Shown here one piece after another: positions 9,601 to 16,647 of a DNA stretch of 17,665 bases. The notes beneath the pieces are model-generated. The model was not told the DNA's origin and did not search any database. It saw nothing but the letters and a program-made list of their open reading frames with translations. Position 1 is the stretch's first letter. Each line of letters begins with the position of its first letter. The DNA is from Bacteroidia bacterium (GTDB lineage Bacteria > Bacteroidota > Bacteroidia > Bacteroidales > VadinHA17), in contig JAPLEC010000350.1 in the NCBI GenBank assembly GCA_026391515.1, forward strand, positions 1-17,665, read 5' to 3'. The translations under genes were made by a program, and so were the position numbers.

Positions 9601-10088
9601 AGGTAACTCTTCAACGCTTCTTCTGCCCCGGCCATAGTTCCATTAAGTATCTCATCAGGAATTTCCCCTGCAAGACATGCAGATGAAGCAATCAATCCTT
9701 CATGGTATTTTGCCAGTAATTCTTTATCAATTCGCGGTTTATAGTAAAATCCCTTTATCCAGGCTGTTGATACAAGCTTAATAAGGTTTTTATATCCGGT
9801 CAGATTTTTTGCAAGAAGAATTAGATGATCACCCGAGCGGTCCTCTTTGCCGCTTACATCAGAAATTGATCTTTTTGCAACATATATCTCACATCCTATA
9901 ATTGGTTTGATCCCTTTTTTTGAAGCAGTATTGTGAAACTCCTTGACTCCAAACATGTTACCATGATCAGTGATGGCGATAGCCTCCATTCCCAGGGATT
10001 TCACCTTCTCGATCAGATCGAGGATACGTGAAGCGCCATCTAATATAGAGTATTGAGTATGAACATGTAAATGAGAAAAAAGAGCCAT
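6603..10088 (-). CDS. dnaE: DNA polymerase III subunit alpha
   Basis: The 1161-residue protein is the replicative polymerase subunit of the DnaE1 type, of normal length. The N-terminal PHP domain carries HLHVH at 6-10 and ITDHG at 39-43. The polymerase active-site aspartates are Asp406 and Asp408 (PDIDIDF) and Asp561 (KMDFLGL), matching the spacing of the Escherichia coli enzyme. A helix-hairpin-helix region (NLNSLNKKNLEAMAVAGAFD) and an OB-fold segment with GMVTDSKNG follow. QTLFG at 924-928 sits where the clamp-binding motif lies in DnaE. It acts in the cytoplasm within the replisome. It appears to lead the dnaE-trxA unit from a promoter just upstream and is divergent from the SusC-like gene. 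No truncation or missing catalytic residue was seen. Confidence 0.97.
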   Translation of the reverse strand: MALFSHLHVHTQYSILDGASRILDLIEKVKSLGMEAIAITDHGNMFGVKEFHNTASKKGIKPIIGCEIYVAKRSISDVSGKEDRSGDHLILLAKNLTGYKNLIKLVSTAWIKGFYYKPRIDKELLAKYHEGLIASSACLAGEIPDEILNGTMAGAEEALKSYLDIFGEDFYLEVQRHETNDPDADRTVFPLQQKVIEIIKKLAIKYNVKLIATNDVHFINAEDAEAHDRLICINTVKDIDDPNRLRYSKQEYVKSEEEMREIFSDIPEAIDNVAEVVSKIEKYKLDHDPIMPEFELPSGYTDKDEYLRYLTYKGAKERWGTLTKEQTERIDFELEMIAKMGFPGYFLIVQDFLNAAREMGVSVGPGRGSAAGSAVAFCLKITDIDPIKYGLLFERFLNLDRISLPDIDIDFDEDGRDSVLKYVVNKYGHDKVAHIITFGSMAAKMAIRDVARVQKLPLPDADRLAKLVPERPGVTLSQAYAEVPELAKERDSSNKLIVQTLKYAEVLEGSIRQTGVHACGIIIGKDSLDNYIPICTAKDTDLYATQYDGSHVESVGLLKMDFLGLKTLSIIKDAVENIKKSEGIEINVETLPLNDKKTFELFSNGETTGIFQFESIGMKRYLRELKPNRFEDLIAMNALFRPGPMEYIPRFINRKHGKEKIEYTIPVMEKYLNDSYGITVYQEQVMLLSQELAGFTKGEADSLRKAMGKKKKSIMDEMKLKFLEGCSKKGYNEIIVNKIWSDWEAFAQYAFNKSHSTCYALVAYQTGYLKAHYPAEFMAAVLSRNISDIKKITTFMDETRRMGMEVLGPDVNESNVKFNVNKDGNIRFGLGAIKGVGESAVLQLIEEREKNGPYKNIYDLMERANLNSLNKKNLEAMAVAGAFDCFDDISRAQYFALDTRGSSFIESLIRYGNNAKTLKLSSAQTLFGEAGGFDMVKPEPSVCPDWPKLEKLNREKEVIGIYLSSHPLDDFRLEINTFTTANLADLQNLRDYFEREVVVAGMVTDSKNGIGKNGKPYGSFTLQDYTDSFRFMLFDKDYLDNSKFLTLGYYLLIKGKVQNRKFRENELEFSIKKINLLSSAKDELIKTITIKINPENLNNEMMNELKDLIHENAGETELRFLFLDSDDKISLPMFSRTIRVRLNNEFISFLDDHPGIEYKVN

Positions 10089-10122
10089 TGATGGGATAAT
10101 GTTATTCAGTTTGATCAGATGA

Positions 10123-10152
10123 CAAAAATAAGTAAAAATGAATTACGATCAG
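10123..10152 (-). promoter_or_regulatory. Putative promoter of dnaE
   Basis: On the minus strand TATTTTTG (10130-10123) matches the Bacteroidota -7 consensus TAnnTTTG exactly. CTG lies 19 nt upstream (10152-10150), a two-of-three match to the -33 TTG. The -7 box is 34 nt from the dnaE start codon. The sequence fits sigma-ABfr-type recognition, but in AT-rich DNA such a match can arise by chance. Confidence 0.45.
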
Positions 10153-10271
10153 AGAAGATCGGATAACTGACGGAAAATAATCTATAGACCCAAAAGTACC
10201 ATTTATAAACTCATTTGTGCAACCTGTGGATTGTACAAAATAAATAACGGATTCATTGTTTATTTTCGAAA

Positions 10272-10286
10272 AGTGACTTTGTCACT
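10272..10286. promoter_or_regulatory. Inverted repeat upstream of the SusC-like gene (possible operator or leader hairpin)
   Basis: AGTGAC and GTCACT are perfect six-base arms around TTT. It lies 65 bp before the SusC-like start codon and just after TATTTTCG (10261-10268), a one-mismatch version of the Bacteroidota -7 box for which no properly spaced -33 TTG was found. It could be a repressor site overlapping the transcription start or a hairpin in the leader. Neither can be decided from sequence alone. Confidence 0.35.
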
Positions 10287-10301
10287 ATTTATGGACAGTA
10301 A

Positions 10302-10320
10302 AAGGAATTAGCCATTCCTT
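10302..10320 (+). promoter_or_regulatory. Leader hairpin upstream of the SusC-like gene
   Basis: AAGGAAT and ATTCCTT form a perfect seven-pair stem with the five-base loop TAGCC, 31 bp before the ATG at 10352. It follows the AGTGAC/GTCACT repeat by 15 bp. Position and stability suggest a structured 5' leader. There is no U-run directly after the stem, so it is not a classical terminator, although TTTATTTTTT follows five bases later. Confidence 0.35.
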
Positions 10321-10351
10321 GATGTTTATTTTTTAACCTAAACTAAATGTT

Positions 10352-13300
10352 ATGAGAAAAATTCTCTTGATGCTTTTGTTTTTTTGCGGGTTTTTGCTCT
10401 CAGCAAGTGCTCAGCAAAAGATTATTTCCGGAACAGTCACTTCCTCTGTGCAGGGAGAGGGTGCGATGCCTGGCGTTACAATTTCCGTAAAAGGAACAAC
10501 AACAGGTACTACGACCGATGTAAATGGTAAATATTCACTGGCAGTTCCGGTTAACGCTACTACTCTTGTTTTTTCTTATATAGGAATGAAGAAACAGGAA
10601 GTTGAAATTGGAAACCGGTCCATAATTGATATAATAATGGAACCGGAAGTATTGGGACTGGATGAGGTAGTTGTTACCGCCTTTGGTGTATCCAGAGAGA
10701 AAAAAGCTATAGGATATTCAGTCCAGGATGTAAAAAATGATGTAATAGAACGAACAGGTAATTCCGATCTTGCAGGTGCTATGCAGGGGAAGATTTCCGG
10801 GGTTGATATTAAACCGTCAAGCGGTATGCCCGGAGCATCATCACAGATCGTGATTCGTGGTGCACGCTCTTTTACAGGGAATAACGCGCCTCTTTATGTT
10901 GTAGATGGGATGCCTGTTGCCTCTAATTCGGATATTCAATCAGGAAGTGGAGGTAGCTTCTCAACTGCAGGAAATGGTGTAACCGGATCAGATATTTCTA
11001 ACCGTGCAGTGGATATAAATCCAGCTGATATTGAAAGCATTGACGTGCTTAAAGGTCAGGCAGCAGCAGCACTTTATGGCATCCGCGCGTCAAACGGGGT
11101 TATAGTTATTACAACAAAAAGCGGTAAAAATAACGCAATCGGGAAACCTGTTGTTTCAATATCTCATACAAGTGCTTTTTCAAGGGTTTCACGTACACCG
11201 GATTACCAGACCACCTATGCTCAAGGTCTTTATGGCGTTTATGTTCCCAATTCTTCATCATCATGGGGACCAAAGATCGTTGATCTTCCGGATGATCCGA
11301 CATACGGAGGGAATAGTAACGGCCATCCCGGAGAATTTTATGTTCCCCAGCTGGCATTGGGACAGGTTGCAGATGCATGGGTAACTCCACAAGTATTTAA
11401 CAACTGGAACAGATATTTCAGAACAGGTTATTCAGCAACCAATAACGTAAGTGTAAGTCAGGCTACGGCAGAAGGCAATTATATCCTAAGTTTAAGTCAG
11501 ACTTCACAGAGTGGCGTAGCCCTGGCATCGGGAATGGATCGCTGGAATGGGAGAGCTGCTGCAGAAAGGAAATTGAATAAAAACTTCAGTACTGGATTCA
11601 GTGCCAATTTTTCCAGGACAGATATTGATAAGCTTCCAACAGCTAATGATGCTGCACTGGCCGGTGTTTTAGGTGCTCCTGTAAGTTATAATCTGAGGGA
11701 TTATCCTTATTATATTCCGGGAGATCCTTATACTGACATATATTACCGTGGAGGCAGCTGGGACAATCCGTACTGGGCCGCCGAACATACGATCTTTAAT
11801 GAAAAAACTGACCGGTTTTTCGGGAATGGATTTGTTAATTATACCGCCAAGCTGGGTGATAAAATGAAATTAAAAGTCCGTTATCAATTAGGTGCAGATT
11901 CATATACTACAGATTTTAAGGATGTATTTGAATATGGGCATGCTGGATCTACAGGAATTATAGATAATTACGGCATAACTTCTTTTACAATCAACTCATT
12001 GTTTACAGCAAATTTTGACTGGAACATGACCAGCAATCTGACCTTAAATGCCATGCTCGGGAATGAATTTGATCAGGGCAACCAAAAGACTTATTCAGAA
12101 CATGGTGAGGATTTTAATTTTGGGGGCTGGGCACATATCAGGAATGCCAATCTTGTCACTGCAGATGAATCTTTTTACAAAAATCGTACTGTAGGAACTT
12201 TCGGGAGTTTATCCCTGCAGTGGAAATCGTTGATATTCCTTACTGGAACAGGCAGATATGATGTTGTTTCCACAATGCCTGCAGATAACAGGTCATTCTT
12301 TTATCCTTCAGTTGCCTTTAGTTTTATATTTTCTGAACTAAACGCCATAAAAAATCTTGACTGGATTTCACTGGCCAAATTACGTCTTTCATACGCTGAG
12401 GTAGGGCAGGCAGGATCATATGTTCAAAATTATTACACCACTCCGAATTATTCAGGCGGTTGGTTTAATGGGTTTCCAATCCAGTATCCAATGGGAGGGA
12501 TAAGTTCCTATATTCCTAATAATATTCAATATGACCCTAACTTAGTACCACAAAATACTAAATCATATGAAATCGGTGGAGAACTGAAATTCTTCGAGAA
12601 TCGTCTGGGTATTGACTATACTTTCTCCCGTCAGAATGTTGTGGATCAGATATTTACTGTACCACTGGCAGGATCTACGGGTATACGTTCTTTACTAATG
12701 AATGGAGGTAAAGTGCATACTAACAGTCATGAGGTTATTTTGTATATGACTCCTCTGGCAATGAAAAACTTACAATGGGATTTAAATTTCAATTTCTCAA
12801 AAATTGATAACTATGTTGATGCACTCGCTGAAGGTGTCGAAAGCATTTTCATTGGAGGATTTACCACCCCTCAGGTTCGGGCCGGCATAGGTTCAACTTA
12901 TCCGGTTATTTATGGAGTTTCATTTGCCCGGAACGAGGATGGCAAAATTCTTGTTGATGACGATCCCAGCTCGGCGAATTATGGTTTTCCAATGGCTGGC
13001 GAACCGGCTGTGATCGGGAAAGTGTCTCCTGATTTTATCCTGGGCGGCGGTACTACTTTTGCATATAAAAGCCTGTCATTGAATGCGTTGTTTGAGTGGA
13101 AAGAAGGCGGTCAGATGTACTCAGGCAGTATAGGATTACTGGATTTTTACGGTTTGTCAACACGAGTGGAAGATCGTGAGTCAACTTTTATTTACGACGG
13201 GGTAAAGAGTGATGGTACACCCAACGATATTGCCCGCGGGGGGCCCAGTGATCCCTATGCATTGGAGATGTTGCACCAGAACGTAAAAAAGCTATTCAAA

Positions 13301-13471
13301 AAAGTTGACCTGGGTGTTTCTGTTTTTGCACGTAACTTACTTATCTGGACCGCCCTTCCGAACCTGGATCCCGAATCGAGCCAGGGGAATACTAATATGG
13401 GAGGATCATTTGAAAGATTTACTGTACCTCAGACAACCAGCTATGGTTTTACGCTAGATTTAACTTTTTAA
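10352..13471 (+). CDS. SusC/RagA-type TonB-dependent outer-membrane transporter
   Basis: The 1039-residue protein has the full SusC-like architecture. A signal peptide (1-20, ending SASA) is followed by a carboxypeptidase-regulatory-like beta domain (about 24-98), a TonB-box-like LDEVVVTAFG at 103-112, and a plug domain (about 115-258) with LYVVDGMPV at 191-199 and ALYGIRASNGVIVITTKSG. A long beta-barrel rich in aromatic and polar strands ends in a terminal phenylalanine (TLDLTF), as expected for outer-membrane barrel insertion. With its SusD partner it should bind and import a ligand using TonB-ExbBD energy. The ligand is unknown, because no glycoside hydrolase, peptidase or regulator lies nearby. 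The SusD-like gene starts 11 bp after its stop. There is no long N-terminal STN domain, so signalling to an anti-sigma factor is not indicated. Confidence 0.95.
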   Translation: MRKILLMLLFFCGFLLSASAQQKIISGTVTSSVQGEGAMPGVTISVKGTTTGTTTDVNGKYSLAVPVNATTLVFSYIGMKKQEVEIGNRSIIDIIMEPEVLGLDEVVVTAFGVSREKKAIGYSVQDVKNDVIERTGNSDLAGAMQGKISGVDIKPSSGMPGASSQIVIRGARSFTGNNAPLYVVDGMPVASNSDIQSGSGGSFSTAGNGVTGSDISNRAVDINPADIESIDVLKGQAAAALYGIRASNGVIVITTKSGKNNAIGKPVVSISHTSAFSRVSRTPDYQTTYAQGLYGVYVPNSSSSWGPKIVDLPDDPTYGGNSNGHPGEFYVPQLALGQVADAWVTPQVFNNWNRYFRTGYSATNNVSVSQATAEGNYILSLSQTSQSGVALASGMDRWNGRAAAERKLNKNFSTGFSANFSRTDIDKLPTANDAALAGVLGAPVSYNLRDYPYYIPGDPYTDIYYRGGSWDNPYWAAEHTIFNEKTDRFFGNGFVNYTAKLGDKMKLKVRYQLGADSYTTDFKDVFEYGHAGSTGIIDNYGITSFTINSLFTANFDWNMTSNLTLNAMLGNEFDQGNQKTYSEHGEDFNFGGWAHIRNANLVTADESFYKNRTVGTFGSLSLQWKSLIFLTGTGRYDVVSTMPADNRSFFYPSVAFSFIFSELNAIKNLDWISLAKLRLSYAEVGQAGSYVQNYYTTPNYSGGWFNGFPIQYPMGGISSYIPNNIQYDPNLVPQNTKSYEIGGELKFFENRLGIDYTFSRQNVVDQIFTVPLAGSTGIRSLLMNGGKVHTNSHEVILYMTPLAMKNLQWDLNFNFSKIDNYVDALAEGVESIFIGGFTTPQVRAGIGSTYPVIYGVSFARNEDGKILVDDDPSSANYGFPMAGEPAVIGKVSPDFILGGGTTFAYKSLSLNALFEWKEGGQMYSGSIGLLDFYGLSTRVEDRESTFIYDGVKSDGTPNDIARGGPSDPYALEMLHQNVKKLFKKVDLGVSVFARNLLIWTALPNLDPESSQGNTNMGGSFERFTVPQTTSYGFTLDLTF

Positions 13472-13482
13472 TTTGAAATATC

Positions 13483-14931
13483 ATGAAAAAGAAGATTAGT
13501 ATTATACTATTTACAGCAATCCTGGCTCTGACTTTCTGGTCATGTTCGGAATCTATTATGAATGAAATAAATAAGGACATAAATGATCCGAACGATATGA
13601 CATCAAAGCTGATAATTACCGATGCTATGACAGCCAGTGCTTTCAGTGTAGTCGGCGGGGATTTCAATTTTTATGCATCTATTTATATTGAACATAATGT
13701 CGGTACATTTGGTCAGTTTTATAATGCTGAAATCAGGTCTTCAGAACCTACATCCGCAACAACTTATAATAATACATGGGATGGAGTTTACGCAAACCTT
13801 TACAGCCTGAAGCTGGTACGGGAAAAATGTTCTGAAGGCGGTGCTGAAGCAGGCAATTATCATACTCTCGGTATTGCACAGATACTTACAGCATTAAATC
13901 TTGCAATACTTACCGATGTTATGGGAGATGTGTCATGGACTGAAGCACTTCAGCCGGGTGTTATATTTACCCCTGTGCTGGATAGCCAGCAAGATATTTA
14001 TTCAGATATCTTTAGTTTGCTTGACGATGCTATTGCCAATCTGGACAAGGAAACGATATATCTTTCATTGGGAAACCAGGATTTGATATATGGCGGCGTC
14101 ACTGATTTGTGGAAGAAATTTGCCTATGGGTTAAAAGCCCGTTATACCATGCGTTTATCGCTTAAGACTCCTGCTTATGCTGACGTTATCACATTTGCAA
14201 ACCAGTCTTTCACCTCAGCTGATGAACAGGCTGCGTTTAATTATAATGGCAGTACCGCGCTAAGTCCCTTTTACTGCATGTTCCGTGACCGGGATTATTA
14301 TGGCGCAAGTCAAAGCCTGCATAACAAATTAGTGGAGAGAAGTGATCCGAGAGATGCTGTATTCTTCACGACTTATCCTAATGTGGGAGGTAGTCTTGTA
14401 TTTGCTCCAAATGGCACTGCAAATCAGGTGCAAGGGGCTTATTCAATATCTGCAATCAGCACAATTACTGCACCTACCTACCTGCTGAGTTATCACGAAA
14501 TAGAATTTCTGAAGGCAGAAGCTTATGTCAGAAATAATAATTTAGCTCTAGCAGATACTGCATTGAGGAAAGCTGTTACAGCTGCATTTCAGAAAGTTAA
14601 TATTGGATTATCAGCTGCTGAAGCTGTCAGTTATTTCAATACCACCGTGAGGCCAAGATTTACTGCAAATCCGCTATCAGAAGTAATGAATCAGAAATAC
14701 ATTGCTTTTTTCGAAGAAGAAGCTCTTGAAGCCTACAATGATTACAGACGATTAAAGGCAATGGGCAACAATGTAATTACGTTGGAAAATCCCAAAAATG
14801 CAACTCAATTTCCATTACGTTATACATATGGATCTGAAGATGTAACTACAAACGTGAATGTTCGTACAGCGTATGGTGATGGTACATATGTGTATACGGA
14901 AAACGTCTGGTGGGCCGGTGGAACCCGGTAA
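13483..14931 (+). CDS. SusD/RagB-family nutrient-binding outer-membrane lipoprotein
   Basis: The 482-residue lipoprotein has a type II signal peptide ending in TFWSC; the lipidated cysteine is Cys21. The segment just after it (NEINKDINDPNDM) resembles the start of the SusD-like_2 subfamily. The rest is a helical, TPR-like SusD fold, with YHTLGIAQILTALNLAILTDVMGDV in the central region (given in part: LTDVMGDV) and EIEFLKAEAYVRNN near 335-350. It should form the lid over the SusC-like barrel and hold the ligand at the cell surface. It is the second gene of the operon, 11 bp after the SusC-like gene and 40 bp before the third lipoprotein. The exact subfamily is my inference from overall look; a SusD-type assignment is firm. 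Confidence 0.92.
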   Translation: MKKKISIILFTAILALTFWSCSESIMNEINKDINDPNDMTSKLIITDAMTASAFSVVGGDFNFYASIYIEHNVGTFGQFYNAEIRSSEPTSATTYNNTWDGVYANLYSLKLVREKCSEGGAEAGNYHTLGIAQILTALNLAILTDVMGDVSWTEALQPGVIFTPVLDSQQDIYSDIFSLLDDAIANLDKETIYLSLGNQDLIYGGVTDLWKKFAYGLKARYTMRLSLKTPAYADVITFANQSFTSADEQAAFNYNGSTALSPFYCMFRDRDYYGASQSLHNKLVERSDPRDAVFFTTYPNVGGSLVFAPNGTANQVQGAYSISAISTITAPTYLLSYHEIEFLKAEAYVRNNNLALADTALRKAVTAAFQKVNIGLSAAEAVSYFNTTVRPRFTANPLSEVMNQKYIAFFEEEALEAYNDYRRLKAMGNNVITLENPKNATQFPLRYTYGSEDVTTNVNVRTAYGDGTYVYTENVWWAGGTR

Positions 14932-14971
14932 GTTCACCCATATTCAGAGTCTAACATTAAAAAAATTAAAG

Positions 14972-15766
14972 ATGAAAAAAATAAAAATAATAGGATTGAT
15001 CATCACATTTATAATGACATCCTTAAGTTGTGAGAAACTTCCGGATCCGGCAGGAGAGAGGGGTGTTGCAGTAGTTCCAGGCATTTCGGACCTTAATCCC
15101 GGGGTATTTGATATCAATGATCTCGAGAATGCATATGTACAATTCACAGTAAACATCCCTGAAGGTGTATCGGTAACTAGTACTACCTTAATAGGTTCTT
15201 TTAATAACAATCATGCTGATGTCACAATAACCGAGTTAACTTCATTTCCGGCAGTTGTAACGATTACAGCATCGGATGTTGCACAAGAACTGGGGATTGC
15301 CCTAGCTGATATCGAAAGGGGTGATGTTTTTGATTTCGAACTGTTAATAACCGCCAATGGTCGTACTACACGTTCCACTCCTCTTGTAGTTCCTGCAGCC
15401 TGTGTTTATACAACAAGTATGTCTACAGGCAGTTATCATGTAAACGGCGGAGACTGGGGTTCGGATGGTAATGTAACACTTACTGCTGATCCGGATGATC
15501 CATATAAGATATATGTTGTAGGTCTTGAAGAAATTGAAGGACTTGTTGAAGACCTCGGGCCGCTGGTTATGTATGTTAATCCGGTTACCTATGCTGTTAC
15601 TGTTCCTCGGAAAGCAATAGCTTCAGATGCATGGGGTATGCATAACATAGCTTATGAAGGCACCGGTACATTTAGTACATGTGAAGGGACATATACCATG
15701 AATTTCACAATTTCGGTAGATGAAGGTTCATGGCCTCCCTACTCCTTCCTTTTTACGAGAAACTGA
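14972..15766 (+). CDS. Small outer-membrane lipoprotein of unknown function, third gene of the Sus-type operon
   Basis: From the ATG at 14972 the protein has 264 residues. The start is chosen because it gives a clean lipoprotein signal (basic MKKIK, hydrophobic core, SLSC with Cys20). An earlier in-frame ATG at 14858 would overlap the SusD-like gene and bury the signal. After the lipobox come a beta-rich N-terminal half (about 50-140, Ig-like in look, VQFTVNIPEG) and a C-terminal half (about 144-264) rich in GSYHVNGGDWG and TYTMNFTISVD motifs. Two cysteines, Cys144 and Cys237, bracket the C-terminal half and could form a disulfide. Position suggests a surface-exposed accessory binder, analogous in place to SusE/SusF. 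I see no clear SusE or SusF signature and do not recognise a named family. A strong terminator follows 21 bp after the stop. Confidence 0.8.
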   Translation: MKKIKIIGLIITFIMTSLSCEKLPDPAGERGVAVVPGISDLNPGVFDINDLENAYVQFTVNIPEGVSVTSTTLIGSFNNNHADVTITELTSFPAVVTITASDVAQELGIALADIERGDVFDFELLITANGRTTRSTPLVVPAACVYTTSMSTGSYHVNGGDWGSDGNVTLTADPDDPYKIYVVGLEEIEGLVEDLGPLVMYVNPVTYAVTVPRKAIASDAWGMHNIAYEGTGTFSTCEGTYTMNFTISVDEGSWPPYSFLFTRN

Positions 15767-15787
15767 AAACAAAATTTAAATTGCTTT

Positions 15788-15824
15788 AAAAAGAGGTTGG
15801 CTTTAAAGAGTTCAGCCTCTTTTT
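15788..15824 (+). terminator. Intrinsic terminator of the Sus-type operon
   Basis: Arms 15788-15799 (AAAAAGAGGTTG) and 15813-15824 (CAGCCTCTTTTT) pair over 12 positions with one G-U wobble around a 13-nt loop, and the 3' arm ends in the T-run. It lies 21 bp after the third lipoprotein stop and 26 bp before the rpsP -33 box, cleanly separating the two transcription units. The A-run on the 5' side means it could also work on the opposite strand, but no minus-strand gene ends there. Confidence 0.88.
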
Positions 15825-15849
15825 ATTGCATTTAAATTCGTTTCATTCA

Positions 15850-15881
15850 TTTGTCCGGGTAAATAATTACTGCTATCTTTG
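15850..15881 (+). promoter_or_regulatory. Bacteroidota-type promoter of rpsP-rimM
   Basis: TTTG (15850-15853), a 20-nt spacer and TATCTTTG (15874-15881) match the -33 TTTG / -7 TAnnTTTG consensus of the Bacteroidota primary sigma factor with ideal spacing. The -7 box lies 43 bp before the rpsP ATG, so the leader would be about 35-38 nt. This is the clearest promoter in the window, as expected for a highly expressed ribosomal gene. Confidence 0.85.
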
Positions 15882-15924
15882 CACCCACAATTTTAAAAAA
15901 GGTAAAATAAAAGCGTAAAAATTA

Positions 15925-16620
15925 ATGGCAGTTAAAATCAGATTAGCTAGAAAAGGCCGTAAGAAACTGGCCTATTACCACATTGTGGTAGCAGATAGCA
16001 GGTCGCCACGGGATGGCAGATATATTGAAAAGATCGGGAAATACAATCCGCTCACTAACCCCGCCTCAATCGAACTCAATTTCGATAAGGCCCTGGGTTG
16101 GCTGCAAAATGGCGCATTACCTACAGAAACTTGCAGGGCTATCTTGTCTTATAAAGGTGTCCTGATTAAGAAACATCTTCTCGAAGGAGTGAAAAAAGGT
16201 GCATTTGATGATGCTGAAGCTACAAAACGTTTTGATGAATGGATGAAGCAGAATGAAGCAAAGATTGAAGCTAAGAAATCAGGCCTCGAGAAGTCAAAAG
16301 ATGATGAGGTTGTCAGGAAGCTGGCAGCTGAAAAGAAAATAAATGAGGCAAGAGCTGCTAAGCTGGCCAAAAAACAAGCTGAGCTGGCAGCCAAAGCAGA
16401 AGCTGCTGCAAATCAGCCCGAAGCTCCTGCAGAAGAGACTGCTCCTGCTGAAGTGACAGCTCCTGTTGAAACAGCAGCTCCTGTTGAAGAAACAGCTCCT
16501 TTAGCAGAAACTACAGATGTTCCTGCTGTAGAAGCACCTCCTTCAGCAGAAACCACTGATGCTCCTGTTAAAGATGAGGCAGCTTCAGAACCGGCTGCAG
16601 AGGAAAAACCACAGGAATAG
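15925..16620 (+). CDS. rpsP: 30S ribosomal protein S16 with long C-terminal extension
   Basis: Residues 1-80 are a complete S16 domain, starting with MAVKIRLARKGRKK and containing SRSPRDGRYIEKIGKYNP. It binds 16S rRNA early in 30S assembly. S16 is near 80 residues in many bacteria; this one has 231. Residues about 100-160 are a charged, Lys/Ala/Glu-rich probable helix. Residues 163-231 are a low-complexity Ala/Pro/Glu/Thr tail with 18 acidic residues and two lysines. Extended S16 proteins are usual in Bacteroidota, but the tail here contains tandem nucleotide repeats and is acidic, unlike the basic core. The tail is likely disordered and surface-exposed. The gene has its own strong promoter, and rimM follows 27 bp after its stop, a conserved pairing. 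Confidence 0.96.
   Translation: MAVKIRLARKGRKKLAYYHIVVADSRSPRDGRYIEKIGKYNPLTNPASIELNFDKALGWLQNGALPTETCRAILSYKGVLIKKHLLEGVKKGAFDDAEATKRFDEWMKQNEAKIEAKKSGLEKSKDDEVVRKLAAEKKINEARAAKLAKKQAELAAKAEAAANQPEAPAEETAPAEVTAPVETAAPVEETAPLAETTDVPAVEAPPSAETTDAPVKDEAASEPAAEEKPQE
16423..16512 (+). repeat. Five tandem 18-bp units in the S16 tail
   Basis: Five in-frame 18-bp units run end to end, each starting GCTCCT and encoding APAEET, APAEVT, APVETA, APVEET and APLAET (residues 167-196). Unit length is a multiple of three, so copy-number change by slippage would keep the frame. The units have drifted in third codon positions, so this is not a very recent expansion. Confidence 0.85.
16504..16569 (+). repeat. 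Second-level 24-bp direct repeat in the S16 tail
   Basis: 16504-16527 and 16546-16569 agree at 20 of 24 positions and encode AETTDVPA and AETTDAPV. The copies are 42 bp apart start to start and overlap the last 18-bp unit. They show that the tail grew by more than one duplication step. Confidence 0.7.
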
Positions 16621-16633
16621 TGAGAGGTCATAA

Positions 16634-16646
16634 GGATCACTGATCC
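16634..16646 (+). promoter_or_regulatory. Palindrome over the rimM ribosome-binding region
   Basis: GGATCA and TGATCC flank a single C, and the sequence ends one base before the rimM ATG at 16648. As RNA it can form a five-pair GGATC/GATCC stem with a three-base loop. That would mask the only purine-rich stretch (AAGGA) before the start codon and could lower rimM translation relative to rpsP. A palindrome of this size can occur by chance. Confidence 0.35.
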
Positions 16647-16647
16647 A

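Noticed and set aside
7845..9686. Several plus-strand frames of 90-156 codons inside dnaE
   Set aside because: They lie entirely antisense to an intact, well-conserved polymerase gene and show no family motifs.
10113..10161. GATCAGA direct repeat and CGATC/GATCG inverted repeat upstream of dnaE
   Set aside because: The arms are five to seven bases and within chance expectation; no link to a known origin or regulator site such as a DnaA box.
10261..10268. TATTTTCG as the SusC-like promoter
   Set aside because: One mismatch in the -7 box and no TTG at 19-21 nt upstream (the nearest is 27 nt away).
14858..14971. Upstream in-frame ATG at 14858 for the third lipoprotein
   Set aside because: It would overlap the SusD-like gene by 74 bp and bury the lipoprotein signal; the ATG at 14972 gives a clean lipobox.
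14972..15766. Naming the third lipoprotein SusE or SusF
   Set aside because: Only its position in the operon supports this; no recognisable SusE/SusF signature was seen.
16423..16512. CRISPR-like array
   Set aside because: The 18-bp units are contiguous, in frame and coding, with no spacers.
16149..16640. Antisense frames rich in Ala/Ser opposite rpsP
   Set aside because: They are composition shadows of the Ala/Glu-rich S16 extension.
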